The notes beneath the pieces were generated by a model. That model saw nothing but the letters and a program-made list of their open reading frames with translations, searched no databases and was not told the origin of the DNA. Shown here one piece after another: positions 56,519 through 64,000 of a DNA stretch of 64,000 nucleotides (position 1 is the stretch's first letter; each line of letters opens with the position of its first letter). This DNA comes from Paucibacter sp. KBW04. Its GTDB lineage: Bacteria; Pseudomonadota; Gammaproteobacteria; Burkholderiales; Burkholderiaceae_C. The translations under genes and the position numbers were made by a program. The stretch spans positions 1 to 64,000 of the forward strand of contig NZ_QAJN01000015.1 in assembly GCF_003852425.1 (NCBI RefSeq). Direction: 5' to 3'.

Positions 56519-56816
56519 TTGGCAGCGCATGCCAATACCGCAGCAGCGGCTGCGCAATAGGTCTCAGGCTTCGCCTGGCTGGGCGAAGCCTAGGATGACC
56601 CGGCCGCTGGTATCGCGGCCAGGCCTTCGGCAGCCACGCATCGGCTTCCGCCGACGCGTGCGCGGCCTCAGCCCATGCGGGTCATCGCGGGGCTCTTCTG
56701 GTGATCACTCACATCCGCTGCGCGGATATGAGTGCTCCCCGAAGAAATCCGCCCCTCAAGCTTCGCTTGGCTCGGCAAAGCCGAGCACGACCCTTCGGGT
56801 CTTGGCGGATTTCTTC
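56519..56816. repeat. Tract of consecutive hairpins downstream of alaX
   Basis: The 323-bp space between the PilZ gene (from 56433) and alaX holds no gene but a chain of inverted repeats: 56519-56535, 56539-56554, 56566-56591 (perfect 10-bp stem), 56602-56620, 56635-56660 (11 pairs, one mismatch), 56706-56734 (13 pairs, one mismatch), and a 13-bp stem joining 56741-56753 to 56804-56816. This last stem encloses three small perfect hairpins at 56757-56769, 56771-56785 and 56789-56801, giving a cloverleaf-like outline. The right part overlaps the alaX stop region. A 37-bp segment at 56564-56600 repeats the alaX 3' end with 30/37 identity. Confidence 0.65.
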
Positions 56817-57490
56817 TCAATCTTGGTCACGATCAGCGCGCCGATCTCGGCGGTATTGGCCACATGCGTGCCGCCGCAAGGCTGCAGATCCACGCCCTCG
56901 ATCTCCAGCAATCGAACCTGGCCCGTGCCGCGCGGCGGCTGCACGCTCATGCTGCGCACCAGGCCGGGGTTGGCGTCCAGCTCAGCATCGCTGATCCAGC
57001 GGTGCCGCACCGGATGCGCCTCGGCGATCAAGCAGGCCAGGCCGGCGGTCAACAGCTCTTTGTCCAGCGGCTCGCTCATATGAAAGTCCAGGCGCGCGTA
57101 CTGCGCGGTGATGGAGCAGCCGTCAACCGGATGCGGCACCAGAGCGCAGAGCAGATGCGTAGCGGTATGGAAACGCATATGGGCGTGGCGGCGCGCCCAG
57201 TCGATGCGCGCCGTCAGCGCCTGGCCTGGGGAGAGCAAGGCCAGCAAAGCCTCCTGACCGGCAGCGGGCAGATGCAGGATCTCGCCGGCCTGCGCGCCCT
57301 TGCGGGTGTCAGCGATCTTCAGCACGGCGCCATCGGGCAAGAGGAACTCGCCCGCATCGCCGGCCTGGCCGCCGCCTTGCGGATAGAACACCGTGCGGTC
57401 CAGCAGCAGACCTTGCTCGTCGACGCGAACCAGGCGGGCCAGACATTCGCGCAGCTGCGCGTTTTCTCGGAACAAGTCTTCGCTGCTCAT
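56756..57490 (-). CDS. alaX: Alanyl-tRNA editing protein (AlaX-type)
   Basis: The 244-residue stand-alone editing domain of alanyl-tRNA synthetase hydrolyses mischarged Ser- or Gly-tRNA(Ala). The zinc ligands are the two histidines of RFHTATHLLCAL and the cysteine/histidine of DLQPCGGTHVANTAEIG. The C-terminus KIEKKSAKTRRVVLGFA is normal for the family, followed by a short EPSEA tail. The 3' end lies inside a hairpin-rich tract and has a diverged copy about 190 bp downstream. It starts at ATG 57490, 28 bp after the PhzF-family gene. Confidence 0.93.
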   Translation of the reverse strand: MSSEDLFRENAQLRECLARLVRVDEQGLLLDRTVFYPQGGGQAGDAGEFLLPDGAVLKIADTRKGAQAGEILHLPAAGQEALLALLSPGQALTARIDWARRHAHMRFHTATHLLCALVPHPVDGCSITAQYARLDFHMSEPLDKELLTAGLACLIAEAHPVRHRWISDAELDANPGLVRSMSVQPPRGTGQVRLLEIEGVDLQPCGGTHVANTAEIGALIVTKIEKKSAKTRRVVLGFAEPSEA

Positions 57491-57518
57491 GACCGCCTTT
57501 CTTTTGCCGGACAGCTAA

Positions 57519-58373
57519 CTACAAACGCACCTGGCCTTCGATCAGCGGCGTCACATCACCACCAATCCAGACCTCCTCGCCCTCGCGCTGCACATGGATG
57601 CGCCCGGCGCGACCCAGGGCCGCGCCTTGCGCCGCCACATAGCGGGCGGGCGCCAGCCCGGCGGCCTGCAGCCACAGGGCAATGCCGGCATTGAGGCTGC
57701 CGGTGACGGCGTCCTCGGGCACGCCCAGCCCGGGCACAAACGCACGCACCTCAAACTGCTGCGGCGAACCCGGAGGATGAGCCCCGACCACGCCGAGCTT
57801 GAGCCCGGCCATGGCCTGGAAGTCGGGCTTCAGCGCCAGCACGGCCTCGGCATTCTTGAGGCGCGCCACCATCCATTCGGGGCCGTTGTCCACCCATTGC
57901 ACATCCAAAACGTCTTCGGCAGGCAGGCACAAAGCCTGCAAGACCTGGGCATGGTGCTCGGGCTCGACTGGGCCGGAACGCAGCAGGGGCGGCGCCGCAA
58001 AAGCCAGCCGCTCCTTGTTGCGATCGGCCGTGCGCTTGATGCGCACCAGGCCGATGCCGCACTCCTGCACCAGCATGCCCTTGCTCTTGGGCACGCCACC
58101 GCTGGCCAGCCAGCAATGCGCCGTGCCCAGGGTCGGGTGGCCGGCAAAAGGCAGCTCGCCACCGGGGGTGAAGATGCGCACGCGGTAATCAGCCGTCGCA
58201 TCGGTGGGCGGCAGGATGAAGGTGGTCTCGCTCAGATTGGTCCAGCGTGCGAAGGCCGCCATGGCGGCATCGCTCAGACCTTCACCGTCGATGACCACAG
58301 CCAAGGGGTTGCCCCGCAAGGCCATGGCCGTGAACACATCTACTTGGGCAAAGCGACGGGACTGCAAACTCAT
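57519..58373 (-). CDS. PhzF family isomerase
   Basis: The 284-residue protein has the two-lobed diaminopimelate-epimerase-like fold. Markers are DVFTAMALRGNPLAVV, the WTNLSETTFILPP segment with the probable catalytic Glu, IFTPGGELPFAGHPTLGTAHCWL and VTGSLNAGIALWL. Members isomerise or epimerise small metabolites; no phenazine genes are present, so that pathway is not implied. Its start overlaps the aminotransferase stop by 4 bp, and alaX follows after 28 bp, forming an aminotransferase-PhzF-alaX run. Confidence 0.92.
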   Translation of the reverse strand: MSLQSRRFAQVDVFTAMALRGNPLAVVIDGEGLSDAAMAAFARWTNLSETTFILPPTDATADYRVRIFTPGGELPFAGHPTLGTAHCWLASGGVPKSKGMLVQECGIGLVRIKRTADRNKERLAFAAPPLLRSGPVEPEHHAQVLQALCLPAEDVLDVQWVDNGPEWMVARLKNAEAVLALKPDFQAMAGLKLGVVGAHPPGSPQQFEVRAFVPGLGVPEDAVTGSLNAGIALWLQAAGLAPARYVAAQGAALGRAGRIHVQREGEEVWIGGDVTPLIEGQVRL

Positions 58374-59590
58374 GGAGTCACTTCACCCTGCGCATCCAAG
58401 GCTTCGCGCAGCACGCGACCCAGGATGGCCACGCCTTCGCCGATTTGCGAGGGGGTCAGCGTCACAAAAGAGAGCCGCAGCGCGCGTGGATCGGGCGAGG
58501 CCGCATAGAAGGCCGCACCCGGCACGAAGGCGATGCCGGCGTCCACCGCCTTGGGCAAGAGCGCCATCGCATCCAGGCCTTCGGGCAGGCGGATCCAGAA
58601 GAACATGCCACCCTTGGGCATCTGCCATTCGCAGCCGGCCGGCAGATGCTGTTTGATCGCCTCGGCCATGGCATCCCGATTGGCCTTGTAGAGGGCGCGG
58701 ATGCGCGGCACATGTTGGTCGAGGAAACCGTTGCGCACCACCTCGTAGACCACGCGCTGGTTGAAGCCGGGCGTGTGCAGATCGGCCGCCTGCTTGGCTT
58801 GCAAGAGCTTGGGGTAAAGCTCGGGCGGGGCAATCATGTAGCCCAGACGGAAGCCGGGCGTCAGCACCTTGGAGAAAGAACCCAGATAAATCGAGCCCTC
58901 GGGCCACAGGCTGCTGAGCGAGGGCAGCGGCGGCTCGTCGAACCACAGATCGCCGTAAGGGTTGTCTTCCACGATGGGCACGCCGGCGCTGCGGGCTGCG
59001 GCCACGGCCTCCTGGCGGCGGCCGGCACTCATCACCCGACCGGTGGGGTTTTGGTAATTGGGCAGCAGATAGGCAAAACGAGTGCCCGGCGCATCATGCG
59101 GCAGGCGGGCCAGGGCCTCGGGCGAGACGCCTTGCTCATCGCTCTCCAAGCTGGCGAAGATGGGTTCATAAGGCGTGAAGGCCTGCAGCGCACCCAGATA
59201 GGTGGGCGTCTCCACCGCCACCGGCGCGCCGGCGTCGCAAAGAATCTTGCCGACCAGGTCCAGGCCTTGCTGCGAGCCGCTGGTGATCAGGACCTGATCG
59301 GGCGACACCGTCATGCCCAATGATGCCGAGCGCGCGGCCACCCATTCGCGCAGCGGCGCGAAGCCTTCGCTGGCCGCGTATTGCAAGGCCTCGCGCGGGT
59401 TGTGCGTCAGCACGCGGTCGCAGGCCGCCTTCAACTCTTCGACCGGAAAGGTGTCGCTGGAAGGCAGGCCGCCGGCCATGGAGAGGATGCCGGGCTTCTC
59501 GGTGACCTTGAGGATCTCCCGAATGATGGAGGGGTTCATGCGCGCAGCGCGGCGGGCAAGGTGGAAGGCGCTGGGGTTCTTGGACAACAT
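58370..59590 (-). CDS. PLP-dependent class I/II aminotransferase (LysN/2-aminoadipate type)
   Basis: The 406-residue fold-type I enzyme has the PLP lysine in YLGSFSKVLTPGFRLGY. ITSGSQQGLDLVGKIL, VETPTYLGALQAF, LLPNYQNPTGRVMS and VEDNPYGDLWFD are the usual cofactor-binding blocks. It has no HTH domain, so it is a free aminotransferase resembling 2-aminoadipate or aromatic/branched-chain aminotransferases. It starts at ATG 59590. It is the first gene of a probable operon with the PhzF and AlaX genes. The amino donor is unknown. Confidence 0.92.
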   Translation of the reverse strand: MLSKNPSAFHLARRAARMNPSIIREILKVTEKPGILSMAGGLPSSDTFPVEELKAACDRVLTHNPREALQYAASEGFAPLREWVAARSASLGMTVSPDQVLITSGSQQGLDLVGKILCDAGAPVAVETPTYLGALQAFTPYEPIFASLESDEQGVSPEALARLPHDAPGTRFAYLLPNYQNPTGRVMSAGRRQEAVAAARSAGVPIVEDNPYGDLWFDEPPLPSLSSLWPEGSIYLGSFSKVLTPGFRLGYMIAPPELYPKLLQAKQAADLHTPGFNQRVVYEVVRNGFLDQHVPRIRALYKANRDAMAEAIKQHLPAGCEWQMPKGGMFFWIRLPEGLDAMALLPKAVDAGIAFVPGAAFYAASPDPRALRLSFVTLTPSQIGEGVAILGRVLREALDAQGEVTP

Positions 59591-59659
59591 CGAGCTTGTC
59601 TCCGTTTTTATGCAATAGGGCTTGGGGGACTTTGAACAGGTGCTTGATTGTGGGGCCTG

Positions 59660-59682
59660 GCGCCGACTTTGAAAGTCAGCGC
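59660..59682 (-). terminator. Hairpin behind the LysE gene
   Basis: GCGCCGACTTT (59660-59670) and AAAGTCAGCGC (59672-59682) pair over 11 bp with one G-T mismatch and a single-base loop. It begins 2 bp after the LysE stop on the minus strand and precedes the aminotransferase gene. There is no T-tract. Confidence 0.45.
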
Positions 59683-59684
59683 AC

Positions 59685-60317
59685 TCAGCCTTGCAACATG
59701 GGCCAGATCGTGAGCAGGAGTGCGGCGGCCATCACCGCGTTGAAGGCCTTGCGGCGCTCAGGGATGGCCAACCAACGGCTGAGCTTGGCGCCAGCATAGG
59801 CCCAGATACTCACGCAAGGCAGATTGACCGCCGCGCACAACAGGGCCAGAGCCCACAGGGCGCTCCCGCCCTCTTGCGGGCCGACAAAAGCGGCAATCGC
59901 ACCCAGTGCCATCATCCAGGCCTTGGGGTTGACCCACTGAAAGGCGGCGGCGCCCCAGAAGCCCAGTGGGCCGGTGGTGCTGGCGGCGGCTGCCGCCGTG
60001 CCCTCGCTCGCAAGCGCGGGGCTGGGCGCGGCATCGGCCCGCCACAGCTTCCAGGCCAGCCAGACCATATAGCCGGCACCCAGTATCTTCAGGCCCAGAT
60101 GCAATTCAGGCCAGCGCTGCAGCAAGGCACCTAGCCCTAAGCCGGCGGCCAGCAAGAGCAGCAAAAAGCCCGCGCTGATGCCCAGCATATGGGGCACGGT
60201 GGCGCGAAAACCGTAGTTCACGCCCGAGGCCAGCAGCATCATATTGTTGGGGCCGGGCGTGACCGAGGTCACCGTGGCAAAGGCCACTACGGCAATCAGC
60301 GTGTGCATCTCCATCAT
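59685..60317 (-). CDS. LysE family amino acid exporter
   Basis: The protein of about 210 residues has six helices. The N-terminal family signature is TPGPNNMMLLASGVNYG, followed by LLLLAAGLGLGALL, ILGAGYMVWLAWKLWRA, FQWVNPKAWMMALGAIAAF (the conserved NPKAW) and LWALALLCAAVNLPCVSIWA. It exports amino acids or homoserine-lactone-like compounds. ATG 60317 is one of three near-by ATGs. It is divergent from a MocR-type regulator, a common pairing suggesting ligand-controlled export. Confidence 0.92.
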   Translation of the reverse strand: MMEMHTLIAVVAFATVTSVTPGPNNMMLLASGVNYGFRATVPHMLGISAGFLLLLLAAGLGLGALLQRWPELHLGLKILGAGYMVWLAWKLWRADAAPSPALASEGTAAAAASTTGPLGFWGAAAFQWVNPKAWMMALGAIAAFVGPQEGGSALWALALLCAAVNLPCVSIWAYAGAKLSRWLAIPERRKAFNAVMAAALLLTIWPMLQG

Positions 60318-60367
60318 CGTGTGGCCCTGGGTGATCTCGGTTGCGAGCAAGTCTAGATTGCGCAGCA

Positions 60368-60411
60368 ATACAGAACCAGTACACTTTGCCGTACATACAA
60401 CGCCTCTGTAT
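60368..60411. promoter_or_regulatory. Candidate MocR operator in the lysE/mocR spacer
   Basis: The 98-bp spacer contains a perfect 7-bp inverted repeat, ATACAGA (60368-60374) and TCTGTAT (60405-60411). Between its arms are two GTACA motifs (in CAGTACAC and CCGTACATAC). MocR-type regulators usually bind such repeats between their own gene and the divergent target. No footprint is known for this protein. Confidence 0.45.
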
Positions 60412-60415
60412 CGGC

Positions 60416-61843
60416 ATGAGCACCAACACAGCCCTGTCCCGCAGTGCCCGGCTTTCGCTGGCCCAGCAGTTGGCCGCGCGCTATGCCGAACAGATCCAGC
60501 AACGCCTGATCCTGCCCGGCGCCCGCCTGCCCTCGGTGCGCGAGTGCGCCCGCCATCATGGCGTCAGCCCCTACACGGTGGTGGCGGCCTATGACCAGCT
60601 GCTGGCCCATGGCCTGCTCGAAGCCCGCAAGCAGCGCGGCTTTTTTGTGCGAGAACTCGCCGGCAACAACACCGGCGCCAGCCGTCAGCTCGGCAAACCC
60701 GCCCTGCCGCCCGCCCTGGGCGAGCCGGTGGACGCCAGCGCCTTGATACGCGGCATGTTCCAGGCCGATGCCAAGCGCGCGCCGGGCCTGGGCACCTTGC
60801 CCGGCGAATGGCTGGACCTGCCCATGATTCAGACCGCCATGCGCCAGGTGTTGACCCAGGGCAATGCACAAGATCAGCTAGCCCTGCATTACGGTGAGCC
60901 CGCCGGCGACGCCCGCCTGCGCCAGGCCCTGGCTCAGCGCATGAGCGACCTGGGCATCGCGGCCGAACCCAGCCAGCTGGTCACCACCGTGGGGGCCACC
61001 CATGCTTTGGACCTGATCACCCGCAGCCTCTTGCAGCCCGGCGACGCGGTGCTGGTGGACGACCCGGGCTGGGCCATCGAGTTCGCGCGCCTGAGCCAGG
61101 CCGGCATGCGCTTGCTGCCGGTGCCACGCGGCGCCGAAGGCCCCGACCTGGCGGTGATGGCCCAGCTGATCGAACAGCATCGCCCCAAGATGTACGTCAC
61201 CGTCTCGGTGCTGCACAACCCCACGGGCAACAGCCTCTCGCTGGCCAATGCGCATCAGCTGCTCAGGCTGGCTGAAAGCCATGACCTGCTGATCGTGGAG
61301 GACGATACCTACGCCTTCCTGGCCCCCAACCACGCGCCTCGGCTCTCGGCCCTGGACGGTTTGCGGCGCACGATTTACGTCTCGGGTTTTTCCAAGATCC
61401 TCACCCCGGCCTGGCGGGTGGGCTATGTGGCGGCCAGCCCCGACAAGATCGCTCAGCTGACCCAGCTCAAGCTGATCAGCACCCTGACCACCAGCCCCAT
61501 GCTGGAGCGAGCCGTCGCCCATTGCCTGGAAAAAGGCCAGCTGCGGCGGCACGCCGAGCGGGTGCTCGCCCGGCTGGACGCCGCCCGCCAGCGCAGCATG
61601 CGCCTGGCCGAGAGCGCGGGCTGCCGCGCCGTCACGCCGCCCACCGGCTTGTTCGGCTGGATAGACACGGGTCTGGACACCGAGAAGCTGGCCCAGCGCA
61701 TGATGATCGAGGACTGGCTGATCGCCCCCGGCGCCCTGTTCAGCCCGACGCGCCGACCCGGCACGCTGATGCGCATCAACTACGCCACCTCGCAGGACGC
61801 GCATTTCTGGCGCCTGCTGTCGCGGCTGCGAGACGCGGGCTGA
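60416..61843 (+). CDS. MocR/PdxR-type regulator (GntR HTH fused to aminotransferase)
   Basis: The 475-residue regulator has an N-terminal GntR winged helix (about 15-80: LPSVRECARHHGVSPYTVVAAYDQLLAHGLLEA, then RQ/KQRGFFV). A class I aminotransferase-like domain follows, with the PLP lysine in YVSGFSKILTPAWRVGYV and the VEDDTYAFLAP cofactor site. It senses PLP or an amino acid adduct and probably controls the divergent LysE exporter. ATG 60416 is used; the open frame extends 25 codons further upstream through the operator, which argues against the longer form. Confidence 0.93.
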   Translation: MSTNTALSRSARLSLAQQLAARYAEQIQQRLILPGARLPSVRECARHHGVSPYTVVAAYDQLLAHGLLEARKQRGFFVRELAGNNTGASRQLGKPALPPALGEPVDASALIRGMFQADAKRAPGLGTLPGEWLDLPMIQTAMRQVLTQGNAQDQLALHYGEPAGDARLRQALAQRMSDLGIAAEPSQLVTTVGATHALDLITRSLLQPGDAVLVDDPGWAIEFARLSQAGMRLLPVPRGAEGPDLAVMAQLIEQHRPKMYVTVSVLHNPTGNSLSLANAHQLLRLAESHDLLIVEDDTYAFLAPNHAPRLSALDGLRRTIYVSGFSKILTPAWRVGYVAASPDKIAQLTQLKLISTLTTSPMLERAVAHCLEKGQLRRHAERVLARLDAARQRSMRLAESAGCRAVTPPTGLFGWIDTGLDTEKLAQRMMIEDWLIAPGALFSPTRRPGTLMRINYATSQDAHFWRLLSRLRDAG

Positions 61844-61908
61844 CCCGGCTATCGCACCGTCCAGTGCGCACCGGAGAATGGGCAGCCAACGCAATGCCGG
61901 AGCTCCCG

Positions 61909-63093
61909 ATGACAAGCCCTTCGCAAGCCCTGGCCACCGCCTCCACGCATTCACTGCGCCAGCGCGGCACATCCGGCCCCAAGGTCAGCTATGCCGAGCT
62001 GTTTTTTGACCTGGTCTATGTCTTTGCCGTCACCCAAACCTCGCACTATCTGCTGACCCATCTGAGTCTGGAAGGTGCTTTACAAACCCTGTTGCTGTGG
62101 TTTGCCGTTTGGTTGGGCTGGCAATACACCTGCTGGGTCAGCAACTGGTTTGACCCCGAAATGATGCCGGTGCGCAGCCTCTTGTTTGCCGCCATGCTGC
62201 TGGCCCTGCCGATGGCGGCGGCCCTGCCCTATGCTTTTGAACCGGGCGGCGGCTGGGTCTTCGCGGGCTGTTTTGTGACGCTGCAAGTGGGGCGCACGCT
62301 CTGGGTCTTGTTCATGCTGGGCGCAGGCCATGCATTGACACCCAACTTCCAGCGCATCCTGGGCTGGACCCTGATCGCCAGCGCCTTCTGGCTGGCCGGC
62401 GCCGCCTGCGATGACACCCATGGACGCATGGCGCTGTGGGCCCTGGCTGCGGCAAGCGAATACATCTCACCCATGTTTGGCCTGTGGCTGCCCGGCCTGG
62501 GGCGATCGCAAACCAGCGACTGGACGATTGACGGCGGCCACCTGGCCGAACGCTGCCAGCTCTTCATCATCGTGGCCCTGGGCGAGTCCATCCTGCTCAC
62601 CGGCGCCACCTTCAGTGAAGCCAAAACATGGGACAGCTGGACTGTAGCCGCCTTTGCCTGCGCCTTCGTCACCGCGCTGGCCATGTGGTGGCTCTACTTC
62701 GACACCTCCAGCAAGGAGGCCAGCCACGCCATCGAGCACGCCGATGACCCTGGCCGCCTGGGCGCTTACTTCCACTACATCCACGTCCTCATCGTGGCCG
62801 GCATCATCGTCGCAGCGGTCGGCAGCGAGCTGCTGATTGCCCACCCACATGCGGCATTGGAGGGCAAGAGTCTGGCCGTCATGCTGGGTTCCTTTGTATT
62901 CTTCATCGCTGGCAACGCCTTGTTTCGCCGCATCGTGCTGGGTCGCTGGGCACCGTCCCTCATGTTCAGCCTGCTGGTCTTGCCCCTGCTGGCCTATATT
63001 GGGCATGGCTGGCCGCTGATCTGGGTGGCGGGCCTTTTGACCTTGCTGATCGCTGGCGTTGCCCTGTTCGACAGTTGTCTGCAAAGGCATTGA
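61909..63093 (+). CDS. ltrA: Low temperature requirement protein A family membrane protein
   Basis: The 394-residue protein has ten or more hydrophobic helices. The signature at the N-terminus is KVSYAELFFDLVYVFAVTQTSHYL, and a second is HLAERCQLFIIVALGESILLTG, both typical of the LtrA family. ATG 61909 is preceded by CCGGAG at a proper distance; ATG 61894 is an alternative. The function is unknown despite the name. It is 66 bp downstream of the mocR-type gene and overlaps nothing. Confidence 0.92.
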   Translation: MTSPSQALATASTHSLRQRGTSGPKVSYAELFFDLVYVFAVTQTSHYLLTHLSLEGALQTLLLWFAVWLGWQYTCWVSNWFDPEMMPVRSLLFAAMLLALPMAAALPYAFEPGGGWVFAGCFVTLQVGRTLWVLFMLGAGHALTPNFQRILGWTLIASAFWLAGAACDDTHGRMALWALAAASEYISPMFGLWLPGLGRSQTSDWTIDGGHLAERCQLFIIVALGESILLTGATFSEAKTWDSWTVAAFACAFVTALAMWWLYFDTSSKEASHAIEHADDPGRLGAYFHYIHVLIVAGIIVAAVGSELLIAHPHAALEGKSLAVMLGSFVFFIAGNALFRRIVLGRWAPSLMFSLLVLPLLAYIGHGWPLIWVAGLLTLLIAGVALFDSCLQRH

Positions 63094-63115
63094 ATTCCAG
63101 GTAAAGCAGAGTTGC

Positions 63116-63910
63116 ATGAACAACACCAAGCCTCACACCCTGGCCGCCGCTCTGGCGCAAGCTTGGGCAGAAGGCCTGCTCTTGCCCGCCAGCGCCTGGC
63201 TTGCCGCCGTCCCCACCAGCGACGACGCCTATCTTGCCCAGGAACTGCTGGCCCACCACCTGGGCTGGGCCGATGTCACCAGCGGGCAGGTGCGCCATTG
63301 GAAGTCCGGCGGCCCCTCCCGAGAAGCGGCACTGACCCATGCGCCCCTGGCCCCCAGAGGCGTTCGGGCAGCCAAGGCGGGCCATGCGGACTTCAGCGAT
63401 CTGCAGCTGCGCGAACCCGGCATCGAAGCCGAGATCGCCTTGCGCCTGGGCGAAGACCTCAGCCCCGCCCGCGCCGCCGCGCTGAGCTATGAGGACGCCT
63501 GCCAATTGATTGATGCCTACACCGTGTCGGCCGAGTTGGTCAGCTCACGCTGGCTGGAGGCTGGCGACGCACCGGCCCTGCTGCGGCAGGCCGACTGCCT
63601 CTCTCACGGCGGCCTGGCCTTGGGCGAATGGAAGCCCTGGCGAGCACAGGCGAGGCCGGATTGGCAGCGCCTGGGCTGCTGGATTCAACGCAATCAAGAG
63701 GCCCCCAAGCTGAGCCGTGGCGGCCATTCCCTGCAGGACCCCGCCTATCTGTTGCCGGGCTTCTTGCGCCATCTGAGCCGACGTGGCGCGACGGTGCCCG
63801 CCGGCACCGTGGTCAGCACCGGCGCCTGGGCCGTGCAAGCCGATCTGAGCGCGGGCGACCGCCTGCGCGTGGGCTTCGAAGGCCTGGGCGAATTGAGCCT
63901 GCAGCTCTGA
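63116..63910 (+). CDS. 2-keto-4-pentenoate hydratase-like protein (FAH superfamily)
   Basis: The 264-residue protein contains LREPGIEAEIALRLGEDLSPARA, in which the E-x-E pair resembles the metal ligands of the FAH/MhpD fold. AYTVSAELVSSRWLE and LPGFLRHLSRRGATVPAGTVVSTGAWAV, a typical hydratase C-terminal block, follow. Members hydrate 2-hydroxypentadienoates or decarboxylate oxo-acids. ATG 63116 is used; an upstream in-frame start lies inside ltrA. No aromatic meta-cleavage genes are beside it, so the substrate is open. Confidence 0.82.
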   Translation: MNNTKPHTLAAALAQAWAEGLLLPASAWLAAVPTSDDAYLAQELLAHHLGWADVTSGQVRHWKSGGPSREAALTHAPLAPRGVRAAKAGHADFSDLQLREPGIEAEIALRLGEDLSPARAAALSYEDACQLIDAYTVSAELVSSRWLEAGDAPALLRQADCLSHGGLALGEWKPWRAQARPDWQRLGCWIQRNQEAPKLSRGGHSLQDPAYLLPGFLRHLSRRGATVPAGTVVSTGAWAVQADLSAGDRLRVGFEGLGELSLQL

Positions 63911-63914
63911 CTTG

Positions 63915-63951
63915 GAACTTGCGTCGCCGAGCTCGGCCGGCGGCCAAGTTC
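63915..63951. terminator. Inverted repeat between convergent genes
   Basis: GAACTTG (63915-63921) pairs with CAAGTTC (63945-63951). The interior contains the palindrome GCCGAGCTCGGC. It lies between the hydratase stop and the stop of the next minus-strand gene, so a shared terminator is possible. Confidence 0.35.
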
Positions 63952-64000
63952 TTACCAAGCGAAGAAGCGATACAGCGCAAGCCCCAGCAAGAGCACATAG
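63952..64000 (-). CDS. C-terminal end of a probable membrane protein (partial)
   Basis: The last 49 bases on the minus strand read YVLLLGLALYRFFAW followed by TAA. This is a hydrophobic helix ending in aromatic residues, as at the end of an integral membrane protein. The gene continues beyond the window. The frame has no stop up to the edge, but the piece is too short for a family call. Confidence 0.4.
   Translation of the reverse strand, partial: YVLLLGLALYRFFAW

Noticed and set aside
56493-57083. 196-residue plus-strand open frame across the hairpin tract
   Set aside because: It runs antisense into alaX and through inverted repeats; its Arg/Ser/Pro-rich translation has no domain.
57519-58373. 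Phenazine biosynthesis
   Set aside because: PhzF-family proteins are widespread; no other phz gene is present.

Overview
The window is a dense, high-GC stretch of bacterial chromosome, most likely from the Burkholderiales (Roseateles/Rubrivivax-like betaproteobacteria). This is inferred from the ATP synthase operon order atpI-B-E-F-H-A-G-D-C, hemE and priA on the same arm, the codon usage, and abundant overlapping gene pairs. No rRNA, tRNA, CRISPR array, prophage or IS transposase was recognised. Only the first ~1 kb is visibly AT-richer and looks foreign.

Layout. (1) 1-1,416: an AT-rich islet with a TIR-domain gene bounded by GTTAGGC/GCCTAAC heptamers, then ~450 bp without a recognisable gene. 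(2) 1,417-12,681: rep helicase, an inverted-repeat-bounded intergenic element, a beta-helix protein plus O-antigen-ligase-like pair, an amino-acid-binding-type periplasmic protein, a degenerate protein kinase and a large S9 peptidase. (3) 12,709-18,946: a two-directional signalling block with response regulator, HD-GYP, orphan solute-binding protein and PAS histidine kinase on the minus strand, and HTH-REC and REC-Hpt on the plus strand. (4) 18,971-26,484: priA, a 387-bp spacer with three perfect DnaA boxes, hemE, LemA/TPM proteins, polyphosphate kinase 2 and a hexose-phosphate mutarotase. (5) 26,530-45,374: an aryl polyene (APE) pigment cluster, all on the minus strand. (6) 45,533-53,008: the complete F1Fo ATP synthase operon. 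(7) 53,152-64,000: housekeeping and accessory genes, including SMP-30, GNAT, a cytochrome b/cytochrome c' pair, PilZ, AlaX-type editing, PhzF, aminotransferase, LysE exporter with a divergent MocR regulator, LtrA and a hydratase.

The APE cluster is the main biosynthetic system. An aromatic amino acid lyase and an AMP-ligase would supply and activate an aryl starter. Two acyl carrier proteins, two ketosynthases with a chain-length factor, a ketoreductase and dehydratases would build the polyene. A methyltransferase, glycosyltransferase and two acyltransferases would tailor it and attach it to a lipid. A LolA-like carrier, an MMPL exporter and a DUF3261 lipoprotein would move it to the outer membrane. 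A phosphopantetheinyl transferase lies at the far end. The letter order C-D-E-F-G-H/I ... O-P-Q-R of described ape operons is preserved. Unusual points are the ApeH-ApeI-like fusion, three small secreted proteins at the distal end, and the position directly behind atpC with only a hairpin and 30 bp between.

The most interesting non-coding structures are the DnaA-box cluster beside priA, the 130-140-bp inverted-repeat element at 3,536-3,677, and a ~300-bp tract of consecutive hairpins at 56,519-56,816 that contains a second, diverged copy of the 3' end of the adjacent alaX gene. All functional names rest on motif reading; no database search was run.
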